From: Flavobacterium sp. TAB 87 | GTDB lineage: Bacteria; Bacteroidota; Bacteroidia; Flavobacteriales; Flavobacteriaceae | DNA: 64,000 nt | NCBI RefSeq assembly: GCF_001529295.1 | Contig: NZ_LLWK01000038.1 | Location: 372,001-436,000, forward strand | Direction of reading: 5' to 3' | Shown: in pieces, positions 27,274 to 36,310 of the stretch | Layout of the letters: the number at the start of each line of letters is the position of its first letter | Numbering within the stretch: position 1 is the stretch's first letter | Translations under genes and position numbers: made by a program | Notes under the pieces: generated by a model | The model's database searches: none | The model's input: the letters and a program-made list of their open reading frames with translations, nothing else | What the model was told of the DNA's origin: nothing

Positions 27274-27795
27274 TTATTTAGTGTTTTTAGTTTTCTTTTT
27301 TGAAGCTTTTGCACTTGACTCTTTTGCCGCCTTCTCCTCTTTCTCTACTTCTGCTCGCAATTGCAACTCGGCAGCAGTAGCTTGCATATCTTCTTCGGGA
27401 ACGACTAATTCCTCGTTGGCCAAAATAGAATCTTTATTAAATTTAGCATACTCTAACTCTCCCGTTAAGACTTTTTGAATCGATTTTATATACAACTCAT
27501 TTTGATGTAAAACAGTTGTTAACGAATCTGATTTTAGAGCTAGCTCTGTTGCATTCTTTTTTAATTCGGTAGAAGAATAACCCGGAATGTATTCTCGCAA
27601 GGGCGTAAAGGCAATGATGAAAGTAGTAATTGATACCAAGAAAATAGCGCCTAGAGTAAGCGTCACAAAAACGTTCATCAAATTAAGCTTAAAAGAAAAA
27701 ATTTCTTCAAAAGTATCTTCGTTCAATATTACCAATCGGTTTTTATTGAATAAACGTTTTTTTATAGTGGCTCTTTTCTTTTTTTTCTTTGGCAT
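27274..27795 (-). CDS. Membrane protein resembling the N-terminal part of M23 peptidases
   Basis: This 173-aa protein has a very basic N-terminus MPKKKKKRATIKKRLF, one membrane helix (about 40-62), the conserved-looking TPLREYIPGYSST just outside it, then a coiled-coil segment and a Lys/Ala-rich tail ending KKKTKNTK. The first 130 residues look like those of Flavobacteriia M23 (LytM-type) metallopeptidases that carry a C-terminal peptidase domain. No such domain or HxxxD motif is present, and only 12 nt separates its stop from the next gene. It may be a regulatory non-peptidase stub. Confidence 0.8.
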   Translation of the reverse strand: MPKKKKKRATIKKRLFNKNRLVILNEDTFEEIFSFKLNLMNVFVTLTLGAIFLVSITTFIIAFTPLREYIPGYSSTELKKNATELALKSDSLTTVLHQNELYIKSIQKVLTGELEYAKFNKDSILANEELVVPEEDMQATAAELQLRAEVEKEEKAAKESSAKASKKKTKNTK

Positions 27796-27952
27796 TATGG
27801 TACTTTATTCTGGCAAATATAATAATTTATAGCCGTCTTAAAACTTTGAAAAAAGATTATAACTAAAGATAAAATAGTAATTTATCAAATATTTAACGTA
27901 CTCAAAAAAAAATATTTGGCCTCAAATGCAATTATATATAAGTAATTCTGTA

Positions 27953-27960
27953 TACCTTTG
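27953..27960 (+). promoter_or_regulatory. Putative -7 element for tatA
   Basis: TACCTTTG matches TAnnTTTG and lies 45 nt upstream of the tatA ATG. Confidence 0.6.
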
Positions 27961-28005
27961 CAGGACTTTATATCAATTTGCTTCGGCATATTAAATATTT
28001 CAATC

Positions 28006-28179
28006 ATGGGAAGATTTGGTGTTACAGAAATCCTTGTTATTCTAGCAGTTGTACTATTGCTTTTTGGAGGTAAAAAAATTCCGGAATTAATGAAAGGTTT
28101 AGGAAGCGGAATCAAAGAATTCAAAAACGCTGCTAAAGACGAACAAACTACGGCTAAAAAAGAGGAGACTCCAGAGTAA
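28006..28179 (+). CDS. tatA: Sec-independent protein translocase TatA/E
   Basis: Pore-forming subunit of the twin-arginine translocase, which exports folded proteins. The start [15 protein letters not shown] at 28006 gives 57 aa; the longer frame from 27958 would begin right at the promoter element. It has one short N-terminal membrane helix, the hinge [10 protein letters not shown] with the conserved Phe-Gly, an amphipathic helix [12 protein letters not shown], and an acidic tail. tatC is not nearby. Confidence 0.93.
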   Translation: MGRFGVTEILVILAVVLLLFGGKKIPELMKGLGSGIKEFKNAAKDEQTTAKKEETPE

Positions 28180-28198
28180 TTCTTTTTTAATAAAAAAT

Positions 28199-28243
28199 AA
28201 AATTCCAAATTCTCATTGTACGCAATAAGAGTTTGGAATTTTT
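28199..28243. terminator. Bidirectional terminator between tatA and tex
   Basis: AAAATTCCAAA and the matching TTTGGAATTTT enclose an inner TCTC/GAG pair. There is a U-tract on the plus strand and an A-rich flank on the left, so it can serve both convergent genes. Confidence 0.75.
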
Positions 28244-28257
28244 ATTTTAAAGATTAT

Positions 28258-30381
28258 TTATATTATCATCGTTAACTGAATGCGCTTTCGGTCTTCATCT
28301 ACTTCAGTAACTTTTACCTCAACATGTTGGTGTAACTTTACAACTTCATTGACATCGCTCACAAATCCGGCTTTTAGTTGCGAAATATGCACGAGTCCAC
28401 TTTCTTTAACGCCAATATCCACAAAACAGCCAAAATTGGTTATGTTATTGACAATTCCAGGTAAAATCATTCCGGTTTTCAAATCTTTTATTGTTTTCAC
28501 ATTTGGGTCAAATTCAAATACTTTGGCTGATTTCCTTGGATCTAAACCTGGTTTTTCTAATTCCTTAATAATGTCCTTTAACGTTAATAAACCAATTTCT
28601 GTGGTAATGTAATTTTCGGGCTTAATTAAAGCCGTCTTTTCTTTATTGGCAATCAATTCAGTTACTTTCAGTTTTAGATCTTTTGCCATTTTCTCCACAA
28701 TCGAATATGCCTCGGGATGTACGGCAGAGTTATCTAGCGGATTTTTAGCATTCGAAATTCGAATAAAAGCGGCTCCTTGCTGATAGGCTTTTTCTCCCAA
28801 ACGAGGCACTTTTTTTAATTGTTTTCTATCTTCAAACGGACCATTTTCCGAACGGTACTTCACAATATTTTCAGCGAGTTTCTCTCCAATTCCACTTACA
28901 TAACTCAACAAGTGTTTACTAGCGGTATTGATATTTACACCAACCGAATTTACGCAACGCACAACCGTAGTATCCAATTCATCTTTTAATTTAGATTGAT
29001 CTACATCGTGCTGGTACTGCCCAACTCCAATTGCTTTTGGATCAATTTTTACCAACTCCGCCAAAGGATCAGACAGACGTCTTCCGATAGAAACCGATCC
29101 ACGAACGGTAACATCATAATCAGGAAATTCTTCCCTAGCAATTTTAGACGCCGAATATACTGAGGCTCCAGCTTCTGAAACAATAAAAACTTGAACCGGT
29201 TTATCAAAGGCTATTTTTTTAATAAAGAATTCTGTCTCTCGTGAAGCCGTTCCATTTCCAATTGAAATGGCATCAATTTTATAAGAATTTACCATCGAAC
29301 GAATTTTTTTCATAGCCATCGCTTCTTCCTTTTGAGGTGCGTGCGGATAAATGGTTTCGTTGTATAATAAATCACCTTTTTCATCCAAACACACAATTTT
29401 ACAACCGCTTCTAAAACCAGGATCGATAGCCAAAATTCGCTTTTCTCCCAAAGGCGGCGCCAACAACAACTGCCCTAAATTGTTCGCAAAAACCTGAATC
29501 GAATTGGCATCGGCTTTCGTTTTAGCGTCTTGTAAAGTTTCGTTAGAAATGGCCGGTTGCAACAACCGTTTGTAACTGTCTTCAATAGCCAACTGCAAAT
29601 GTGGTGTGGTATTGTTTTGCTTTTTAATGATGATTTCATCAATGATATCATAGGCTTCATCAATATCGGTCTCAATTTTTAATTTAATATAACCTTCTTT
29701 TTCTGCACGCAACATCGCCATCAATCGATGTGCAGGTGCTTTGGATAATGGCTCTGCCCATTCAAAATATTGGGTAAACTTTTGTGCGGCTTCATCGTCT
29801 TTTTTACTCTTCACTACTTTTGTAGTAACGACTGCTTTACGCTGGTACAAACGACGCAATTGCTGACGGACATAAATATTTTCATTAATCCACTCGGCAA
29901 CAATTTCGCGCGCACCTTGCAACGCAGCGTCTTCGTTAATTATCGCTTCATTAACATACTGAGTGGCTAGAAAATCAACGTCATCATTGCCTTGGGACAC
30001 AATAATTTTGGCTAAGGGCTCCAACCCGTTTTCACGAGCTACATCGGCTTTGGTTCGTTTTTTCTTTTTGTACGGCAAATACAAATCTTCGATATCTTGT
30101 AAATCAAAACTATGATCAATTTTTGCTTTTAATTCAACCGAAAGTTGCCCCTGCTCATCGATTGTTTTTAAAATCGTTTCTTTTCGTTTTACGATGGTTT
30201 CGTACTCTTTTTGAAGTTTGGCAATTTGTTCAATTACTACTTCATCCAAATTTCCAGTAACGTCTTTTCGATAACGGGAAATAAACGGAATGGTGCAATC
30301 TTCTGAAAGTAATTGTACTGTTTTTTGAATATTTATAGCCGCAGTTGCGACCGTTTTTGAAATGAATTGAATATTGTTCAT
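28258..30381 (-). CDS. tex: Tex-family S1 RNA-binding protein
   Basis: Transcription accessory protein; it binds RNA and is implicated in transcription-associated processes. It is 707 aa, somewhat short of the ~770 aa of Pseudomonas Tex. N-terminal helical region with YLPYKKKKRTKADVAREN; YqgF-like nuclease-fold segment ILAIDPGFRSGCKI (about residues 318-331); helix-hairpin-helix NINTASKHLLSYVSGIGEKL; C-terminal S1 domain with MILPGIVNNITNFGCFVDIG and VHISQL. It terminates near the convergent tatA. Confidence 0.93.
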   Translation of the reverse strand: MNNIQFISKTVATAAINIQKTVQLLSEDCTIPFISRYRKDVTGNLDEVVIEQIAKLQKEYETIVKRKETILKTIDEQGQLSVELKAKIDHSFDLQDIEDLYLPYKKKKRTKADVARENGLEPLAKIIVSQGNDDVDFLATQYVNEAIINEDAALQGAREIVAEWINENIYVRQQLRRLYQRKAVVTTKVVKSKKDDEAAQKFTQYFEWAEPLSKAPAHRLMAMLRAEKEGYIKLKIETDIDEAYDIIDEIIIKKQNNTTPHLQLAIEDSYKRLLQPAISNETLQDAKTKADANSIQVFANNLGQLLLAPPLGEKRILAIDPGFRSGCKIVCLDEKGDLLYNETIYPHAPQKEEAMAMKKIRSMVNSYKIDAISIGNGTASRETEFFIKKIAFDKPVQVFIVSEAGASVYSASKIAREEFPDYDVTVRGSVSIGRRLSDPLAELVKIDPKAIGVGQYQHDVDQSKLKDELDTTVVRCVNSVGVNINTASKHLLSYVSGIGEKLAENIVKYRSENGPFEDRKQLKKVPRLGEKAYQQGAAFIRISNAKNPLDNSAVHPEAYSIVEKMAKDLKLKVTELIANKEKTALIKPENYITTEIGLLTLKDIIKELEKPGLDPRKSAKVFEFDPNVKTIKDLKTGMILPGIVNNITNFGCFVDIGVKESGLVHISQLKAGFVSDVNEVVKLHQHVEVKVTEVDEDRKRIQLTMII

Positions 30382-30468
30382 TAGGAATAGCGGATTAAAA
30401 AGGAGTCTTTTTTACGTTACAAAACTGATGCTAAAATACTATCTTTAAATCTCAATCGAACTTCAATT

Positions 30469-30726
30469 ATGATTTTATTCTATTCTTTTTTGCTCTTAAA
30501 TTTAATTGCTTTTGTACTAATGGGATACGATAAAAATGCAGCAAAAACCCGTAGAAGTAGGATTCCAGAACAAGCACTTTTAACTTTTGTTTTACTTGGC
30601 GGAACGATTGGTTCTGGATTGGGCATGCTTGTTTTTAGACACAAAACAAGCAAGAAAAGCTATCTATGGAAATTTTGGATCATCGTAGTAATTCAAATAG
30701 TAATAGCCGTTGTTTATTTTAAATAG
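30469..30726 (+). CDS. DUF1294 membrane protein
   Basis: This 85-aa protein has two or three membrane helices around the conserved loop MGYDKNAAKTRRSRIPE, followed by LLGGTIGSGLGMLVFRHKTSKKSY. These are the DUF1294 signatures (D-K-x-A, R-I-P-E, G-x-x-G, KT-K). Function unknown. It is divergent from tex, with 87 nt between them. Confidence 0.9.
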   Translation: MILFYSFLLLNLIAFVLMGYDKNAAKTRRSRIPEQALLTFVLLGGTIGSGLGMLVFRHKTSKKSYLWKFWIIVVIQIVIAVVYFK

Positions 30727-30832
30727 TAAAAAAGTAACTCTTTTTTTATGCACAGAAGTCAGCAAACGTTATTAGTAGGAATGTTCAACTGATAATAATT
30801 CCTCTGAAGCCTATTGTAAACTTAAACTAACT

Positions 30833-31660
30833 TTAGTTTTTTACTCCAATAAAATTGATGTAACATTCGGGCTGTGAATAGTTCATTTTAGATTGATGCC
30901 ATATTTTAAAACCAGCATCGTTGAATAGCTTGGCATAGTTGTGAGAAAAAGAATTTTCAGAACCATATATTTCAGAATTTGGATTTTTTATAAAATCATG
31001 ATCCAATCCTGTAGGCTCGATGGCAATAAAAATATTTTTTTTGAATTTATTTAGTGCGTCAAAAAATTCCTGTAATCTTGACTGCGTAAAATATTCTAAA
31101 ACTCCTCTCGAGGTCACCACTATCATAGCGTTATGTCCGTTTTGCTTGATCCAATCAAAACCGTCGCAGGCTACAAATTCTAAATTTGAGCTGCCATTAA
31201 ATAATTTTTTATTTGCTTCAATTTGAGAACTACTTAAGTCGATGCCAACAAATCGATCAATTTGCGGAAATTTAGAACTTAAATATTCCAAAATTGTACC
31301 ATCTCCAGTACCAATTTCAACAAGCGTATGGTATTTTAGAGATTCATTTTGCAGTTGTTCTTGCAACAAATCAATCAAAAAAGAACAATTGGGTATAAAA
31401 AAAGTGTCTAGTACTTTATTATTAAATCCGCTAGAAAAATATTCTTCACCTCTGTTGATCCAATAATTTTCATGAAACTGAGAGAGCGTTTCAAAATCGT
31501 TCTTATTTTTAGCTTTTTGTAGTAAAGCATCTCGCATGAAGCGATCTCTTCGAGACAAATTCATGTCTATGGTCATTCCTTTATTCAGTAATTCATCTGC
31601 TTTTTTAGGAAGCATTGCAATTAGAATAGTGCCAATACTGTTTTTTAAAAGACGCTTCAT
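30833..31660 (-). CDS. SAM-dependent methyltransferase (class I)
   Basis: This 275-aa protein starts MKRLLKNSIGTILIAML. The N-terminal region carries a hydrophobic patch and a possible membrane-proximal anchor. The Rossmann methyltransferase core begins at about residue 105 with LVEIGTGDGTILEYLS (motif I), VGIDLSSSQIEANK (motif II), FVACDGFDWI, and a C-terminal FNDAGFKIWHQS. The substrate is unknown; a role in surface-glycan or small-molecule modification is possible. It is transcribed alone. Confidence 0.85.
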   Translation of the reverse strand: MKRLLKNSIGTILIAMLPKKADELLNKGMTIDMNLSRRDRFMRDALLQKAKNKNDFETLSQFHENYWINRGEEYFSSGFNNKVLDTFFIPNCSFLIDLLQEQLQNESLKYHTLVEIGTGDGTILEYLSSKFPQIDRFVGIDLSSSQIEANKKLFNGSSNLEFVACDGFDWIKQNGHNAMIVVTSRGVLEYFTQSRLQEFFDALNKFKKNIFIAIEPTGLDHDFIKNPNSEIYGSENSFSHNYAKLFNDAGFKIWHQSKMNYSQPECYINFIGVKN

Positions 31661-31763
31661 TTTTCAATTTATTTTTAGGATAGGTTAACTATAAATAATA
31701 ATAAATTGACTCGGGGCGGAGTTAAGGAGGTTCCATGCTATAAAACCTTACTTTAATTTTAAA

Positions 31764-31799
31764 ACGCTGCTACTTATTGCAACTAATAGGTAGCAGCGC
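31764..31799 (-). terminator. Terminator downstream of rpiB
   Basis: The 14-nt arms CGCTGCTACTTATT (31765-31778) and AATAGGTAGCAGCG (31785-31798) are complementary at 13 of 14 positions around a 6-nt loop. An A-run on the left becomes a U-tract on the minus strand. Confidence 0.85.
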
Positions 31800-31808
31800 T
31801 AATTTTAC

Positions 31809-32240
31809 TTATTGACAAGCAATTTTATTGACACGAGTTTGGTGTCTTCCACCTTCAAATTCGGTATTTAAAAACGTCTCTACAATTTCAACTGCTTGTT
31901 GAATCGAAGTATAACGCGCCGGAATACTTACAATATTAGCATCATTGTGTAAACGTGTTAAATAAGCAATTTCTTTAGTCCAACACAAACCAGCTCGAAC
32001 ACCAGCGTGTTTGTTAACAGTCATTGCAATTCCGTTACCACTACCACAAATAACGATTCCAAAATGGGCTTTGCCTTCAGTTACATCTGTTGCAACGGGA
32101 TGTCCAAAATCAGGATAATCTACTGAATCTTCAGAATCTGTTCCGTAATTAGTTATTTCATGTCCTTTTGCTTGCAACATGGCTACAATTGCTTTTTTAT
32201 ACTCTGGTCCTGCGTGATCGTTTCCTATTGAAATTTTCAT
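31809..32240 (-). CDS. rpiB: Ribose-5-phosphate isomerase B
   Basis: Interconverts ribose-5-phosphate and ribulose-5-phosphate in the pentose-phosphate pathway. It is 143 aa with the RpiB N-terminus MKISIGNDHAGPEYKKAI, VDYPDFGHPV, and the catalytic Cys in FGIVICGSGNGIAMTVNK. The C-terminal segment HNDANIVSIPARYT is typical. It is the last minus-strand gene before the putative replication origin; its promoter element lies 27 nt upstream, at the edge of that region. Confidence 0.95.
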   Translation of the reverse strand: MKISIGNDHAGPEYKKAIVAMLQAKGHEITNYGTDSEDSVDYPDFGHPVATDVTEGKAHFGIVICGSGNGIAMTVNKHAGVRAGLCWTKEIAYLTRLHNDANIVSIPARYTSIQQAVEIVETFLNTEFEGGRHQTRVNKIACQ

Positions 32241-32266
32241 TTTAAAATACTATTTAGTTGTATCGA

Positions 32267-32274
32267 CAAATTTA
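32267..32274 (-). promoter_or_regulatory. Putative -7 element for rpiB
   Basis: The minus strand reads TAAATTTG, a TAnnTTTG match upstream of the start at 32240. Confidence 0.5.
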
Positions 32275-32442
32275 ACCAAACAATTCAATAATTAATTATA
32301 ACGATTTGTTTATTTGCAATTTAATTAAAGTCTATTCGATTGACAATTAAATATATACCCGTAAAAGTATATTTTTATTCCACTATAATTAACCTATTTT
32401 CAAATACTTACGTAATTATAAAAAAGATAAATTTATATAAAA

Positions 32443-32946
32443 TATTGATAATCAGTGTATAATATATATTTTAATTGTTAATTTTTTACAATGTTAATAG
32501 TAAAAGCTAACGAGTTGATACTCAGTTTACCTTACGTTAATATTAATTGTTAATAAGTATGGATAGAATATTAGAAGTTTTTTTTGGTTGTTTGATTTTT
32601 TTACCTAATCCAAAACTGCAATTAGAAATCCTAATAAAGTTTACTGATTTTTTAGAATAGTTATCAATACTTAAAAGTAGTTTATCAACATAAAACGCTA
32701 GGTGAAGTTATCTACAAAATCATTTGTTTTTAGGTTATCAACGATTGTTAATAGCAATCTAAAAAGTGTTTAAAATGAAACCATTAACTCCAATTAGCTA
32801 TGTTGATAACTCTAAATAAAGAAGCAAAACTTAATATCACACTCTTTTTTCAAAATTTTATAGCCACTATTAACAAGCCATAATAACCACCAAAAATTAA
32901 TTAAATTTAAAATTTCTTTTTTGTTGTATTTAATATATGTTGACAA
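32443..32946. other. Candidate chromosome replication origin (oriC) in an 848-bp gene-free region
   Basis: The whole stretch 32241-33088 has no supportable gene and is strongly AT-rich. Seven DnaA-box-like nonamers occur. Plus strand: TTATCAATA 32661-32669, TTATCAACA 32682-32690, TTATCTACA 32708-32716, TTATCAACG 32735-32743. Minus strand: TTATCAATA 32443-32451, TTATCAACA 32801-32809, TTGTCAACA 32938-32946. Three differ from the E. coli consensus TTATNCACA at one position, the others at two. The low-complexity AT tract at 32401-32560 could be the unwinding element. Predominant gene direction flips across the region: genes to the left run mostly leftwards, genes to the right mostly rightwards. 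Origin function is inference; dnaA itself is not in the window. Confidence 0.65.
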
Positions 32947-33088
32947 CTTTTGAAATTTTAGAAAAAAGAGAAAATAAAAATTGGATTAAATTGGACAGTA
33001 GTTTGAAATTTTAGAATTGATTCTGAAATTTGAAAGTGATTATCGGTTGCAACTAAAAATGAAGTAGAAGTTGCATGTAATTTTGATT

Positions 33089-33322
33089 TCAAACGATTCG
33101 AAGCGGATTGTTTAAATTGTCGATGAATGTTTGAACGCGTTCAAAATCGCTATGGTGTATTTTAAGTTTAATACCGCCCAAAGCATTTGCGTAAAAGGGA
33201 ACGATAGATAATGTGGTTTCGTTTTCAAAAAAATACGGAATTTCATCTTGTTCTAATAAATGTTTTAGAACAACAGTTTCGTGTTGATAATTGAAAATTG
33301 CTATAGTTTTAAAGCCTTTCAT
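33089..33322 (-). CDS. DUF2007-like small protein
   Basis: This 77-aa protein starts MKGFKTIAIFNYQHETVVLK. The pattern of a first strand, a helix ending LLEQDEIPYFFENE, and a second strand IKLKIHHSDFERVQTFI resembles DUF2007 (putative signal-transducing small domain). It borders the candidate origin on the right and is read toward it. Function unknown. Confidence 0.72.
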   Translation of the reverse strand: MKGFKTIAIFNYQHETVVLKHLLEQDEIPYFFENETTLSIVPFYANALGGIKLKIHHSDFERVQTFIDNLNNPLRIV

Positions 33323-33428
33323 AACACTGTTTTTATAAATTCAGGAGTTATATTTTTAATAAATGTACTCGTTAAAATCCGTAATCTGATATCTTCTTCG
33401 TAATTTTAAACTTTATAAGAAAAGATAT

Positions 33429-35612
33429 ATGAGTAAGAAAATTAGAAAGCCGATAAAAAACGAAAAAGATTTTTCGGATAAAATAATTAAAATTTTATCG
33501 CAAAATGCTAATAAACCATTCAACTACAAACAAATAGGAGCTAAGTTAGAATTGGACGATACCCAAAGTCGCAATCAAATTATAAAGGATTTAAAAATTC
33601 TTGCCGCTCAAAATAAGATAATTGAATCAGAACCAGGAGCTTATTTAATCAAAGCAGTAAGCCAAGATTATTACGAAGGAACCATTGATATGACAAGCCG
33701 TAAGACGGCTTATTTTATTTGTGAAGATTTCGCAGAAGATGTATTTATTCCGACTAATAATTTGAATCGTGCGTTAGACAAAGACAAAGTAAAAGTCTAT
33801 GTCTACAACCGTAGAAAAGGAAAGCGACCTGAAGGAGAAGTAATTGAAGTAATTGAGAGAAACAAAACAGAATTTGTGGGTGTGATTGACATTCAACCCA
33901 ACTTTGCGTTTGTTTCGACGGCCAATCCAAAAATGTATACCGATATTTTTATTCCAAAAGATAAATTTGGTGATGCTGAAAATGGCGATGTTGTTTTGGT
34001 GGTCATTGAAGACTGGAAAAAACGTGCTGATAGCCCATTTGGAGCTGTTATAAAGGTTCTTGGTAAACCAGGTGAACACAATACAGAGATGCATGCAATT
34101 TTGGCTGAATACGGCCTTCCTGCAGATTTTCCGATTGAGGTAGAAGTATTCGCGCAAAAAATTGATACGTCAATTACTGAAAGCGAAATTGCCAAACGTC
34201 GGGACATGCGCGACACGTTGACCTACACGATTGACCCAAAAGATGCAAAAGATTTTGATGACGCACTTTCCTTTAAAAAATTAGAAAATGGCAACTTCGA
34301 AATCGGAATTCATATTGCCGATGTTTCTTATTATTTAGAAGAAGGAACTATTTTAGACGATGAAGCGTATCAAAGAGCAACCTCGGTTTATTTAGTTGAT
34401 AGAGTGGTACCGATGTTGCCCGAAGTATTATCTAACTTTGCCTGTTCGTTGCGTCCAGATGAAGAAAAATATACTTTCTCGGCCGTTTTTGAAATTTCAC
34501 CTCAAGCGCAAGTAGTGAACCAGTGGTTTGGTAGAACGGTAACGTTATCCAACCAACGTTTTGCGTATGAAGAAGCACAGTACATCATTGAAACCAAAGA
34601 CGATGTTATTCCAGAAGAAATTTCTATTACTGGATCTTCGTATAAAGTTTCAGAAGAATTAGTGGAAGCGACTATAAAATTAGATGAATTAGCTAAAATT
34701 CTTCGTAAAAAACGAATGGCAAATGGCGCAATTTCTTTTGATAAAGTTGAAGTGAAATTTGATTTAAATGAAGAAGGAGAACCAGAGGGCGTTTATTTTA
34801 AAGTATCTAAGGATGCCAATCATTTGATTGAAGAATTCATGCTTTTAGCCAATCGTAAAGTAGCAGAATACATTGGTAAGCAGAAGAAAACATTTATTTA
34901 TCGCATACACGATGAACCAAATGAAGATAAATTAATAGCCATGCAAACTGTAATTGCAAAGTTTGGTTATAAAATTGATTTTAGGAATAAAGGAGATATT
35001 TCCAAATCACTGAATGCTTTGATGGAACAAGCAAATGGATCAAAAGAACAAAATTTAATTGATACGTTAGCCATTCGAAGTATGAGTAAAGCCAAATATT
35101 CGACTGATAATATTGGTCATTATGGATTGGCTTTTGACTATTATTCTCATTTTACGTCACCAATTCGTCGCTATCCTGATGTTATGGTACACCGTTTGTT
35201 ACAGTTTTATTTAGATGGAGGAACTTCAGTAGATGAAGATTTGTACGAAACCAAATCGTTGCACTGTTCTAGTATGGAAAGTTTAGCATCTAGTGCAGAG
35301 CGTGACAGTATTAAGTACATGCAAGTTAAATATATGCAAGATCATCAGCATGAAGAATTCTTGGGAGTTATTTCGGGTGTTACCGAATGGGGAATTTACG
35401 TTGAAATTGTGGCCAACAAGTGTGAAGGTATGGTGCGTATTCGTGAAATAAAAGACGATTATTATACGTTCGATGAAAAGCAATATGCTATGGTTGGTGC
35501 AACTTCAGGAAAAATTTTACAATTAGGAGACGAAATTTATGTGAAGGTTAAAAATGCAGATTTAGTTAAAAAACAACTGGATTTTCATTTTCTGAGAAGA
35601 GCAGGAGAATAA
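33429..35612 (+). CDS. rnr: Ribonuclease R
   Basis: Processive 3'-to-5' exoribonuclease for structured RNA and RNA quality control. It is 727 aa. N-terminal winged-helix segment (about 15-75), cold-shock domains, the RNB catalytic domain with TIDPKDAKDFDDALSF (about residues 271-286, metal-binding aspartates) and HFTSPIRRYPDVMVHRLL, and a C-terminal S1 domain GVISGVTEWGIYVEI. The Lys-rich C-terminal tail of the E. coli enzyme is absent. First large plus-strand gene after the putative origin. Confidence 0.96.
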   Translation: MSKKIRKPIKNEKDFSDKIIKILSQNANKPFNYKQIGAKLELDDTQSRNQIIKDLKILAAQNKIIESEPGAYLIKAVSQDYYEGTIDMTSRKTAYFICEDFAEDVFIPTNNLNRALDKDKVKVYVYNRRKGKRPEGEVIEVIERNKTEFVGVIDIQPNFAFVSTANPKMYTDIFIPKDKFGDAENGDVVLVVIEDWKKRADSPFGAVIKVLGKPGEHNTEMHAILAEYGLPADFPIEVEVFAQKIDTSITESEIAKRRDMRDTLTYTIDPKDAKDFDDALSFKKLENGNFEIGIHIADVSYYLEEGTILDDEAYQRATSVYLVDRVVPMLPEVLSNFACSLRPDEEKYTFSAVFEISPQAQVVNQWFGRTVTLSNQRFAYEEAQYIIETKDDVIPEEISITGSSYKVSEELVEATIKLDELAKILRKKRMANGAISFDKVEVKFDLNEEGEPEGVYFKVSKDANHLIEEFMLLANRKVAEYIGKQKKTFIYRIHDEPNEDKLIAMQTVIAKFGYKIDFRNKGDISKSLNALMEQANGSKEQNLIDTLAIRSMSKAKYSTDNIGHYGLAFDYYSHFTSPIRRYPDVMVHRLLQFYLDGGTSVDEDLYETKSLHCSSMESLASSAERDSIKYMQVKYMQDHQHEEFLGVISGVTEWGIYVEIVANKCEGMVRIREIKDDYYTFDEKQYAMVGATSGKILQLGDEIYVKVKNADLVKKQLDFHFLRRAGE

Positions 35613-35632
35613 TAAATTTAATTAAAGTGAAT

Positions 35633-36298
35633 ATGAAAAAGATACTAATTGGAATTGCAATTTTATTTGTTCAAGTTTCTTTTGCACAAGTTTCAAAAGA
35701 GTTAGGCGAGTTTAGTGAAATAAAGGTTTTTGATCAATTAAGTGTCCAACTAATTCAATCTTCAACTAATAAAATTGACATTACAGGCGATCGCAGTGAT
35801 GAAGTAGAAGTAGTGAATAAAAATGGACAACTGAAAATTAGAATGCCGTTTCCAAAATTACTTTCAGGAAATAATATGAGCATCAAACTTTATTACAAGC
35901 GTATTGAAAGAATTGATGTGAATGAGGGAAGTATTGCACACTCGAAAGAAACGTTTAAACAAACCGCTTTTGAAGTTAGTGCACAAGAAGGCGCAAGGGT
36001 AGAAGTGAATTTAGAGGTGGATAAGGTAAAAGTAACAGCTGTTTCTGGCGGAATTGTCAATATTAGTGGTTCTGCTACCAATCAGTCGGCAAGTTTAGGC
36101 GCTGGTGGTATCTTAGAAGCTAAAAATTTGCTAACTTCTCAAACGGCTGTTAGTGTTTCGGCTGGCGGTCATGCCGAAGTTAACGCTTCCATTTTAGTTG
36201 ATGCAAAAGTAAGTGCTGGTGGATCGATCTATATTTATGGCAAGCCAGAACAAATTAACAAGAAGACCGTTTTAGGTGGCCGAATTGAAGAAAAATAA
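35633..36298 (+). CDS. Secreted DUF2807 (head-GIN) protein
   Basis: This is a 221-aa protein with a signal peptide MKKILIGIAILFVQVSFAQ. The remaining residues form short repeated beta strands rich in Ser, Gly and Val (EVSAQEGARVEVNLEVD, GIVNISGSATNQSASLGAGG, SVSAGGHAEVNAS), the DUF2807 beta-helix-like fold. A GTG at 35627 is in frame, but the ATG at 35633 fits the signal peptide better. The gene lies 20 nt after rnr and may share its transcript. Such proteins are periplasmic or outer-membrane associated; function unknown. Confidence 0.88.
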   Translation: MKKILIGIAILFVQVSFAQVSKELGEFSEIKVFDQLSVQLIQSSTNKIDITGDRSDEVEVVNKNGQLKIRMPFPKLLSGNNMSIKLYYKRIERIDVNEGSIAHSKETFKQTAFEVSAQEGARVEVNLEVDKVKVTAVSGGIVNISGSATNQSASLGAGGILEAKNLLTSQTAVSVSAGGHAEVNASILVDAKVSAGGSIYIYGKPEQINKKTVLGGRIEEK

Positions 36299-36310
36299 TA
36301 ATTTTTTTGA

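Noticed and set aside
31716..31740. Strong SD-like AAGGAGG followed by an ATG
   Set aside because: The ATG is followed by one codon and a stop, and flavobacteria rarely use SD sites; probably chance in the spacer upstream of the minus-strand methyltransferase.
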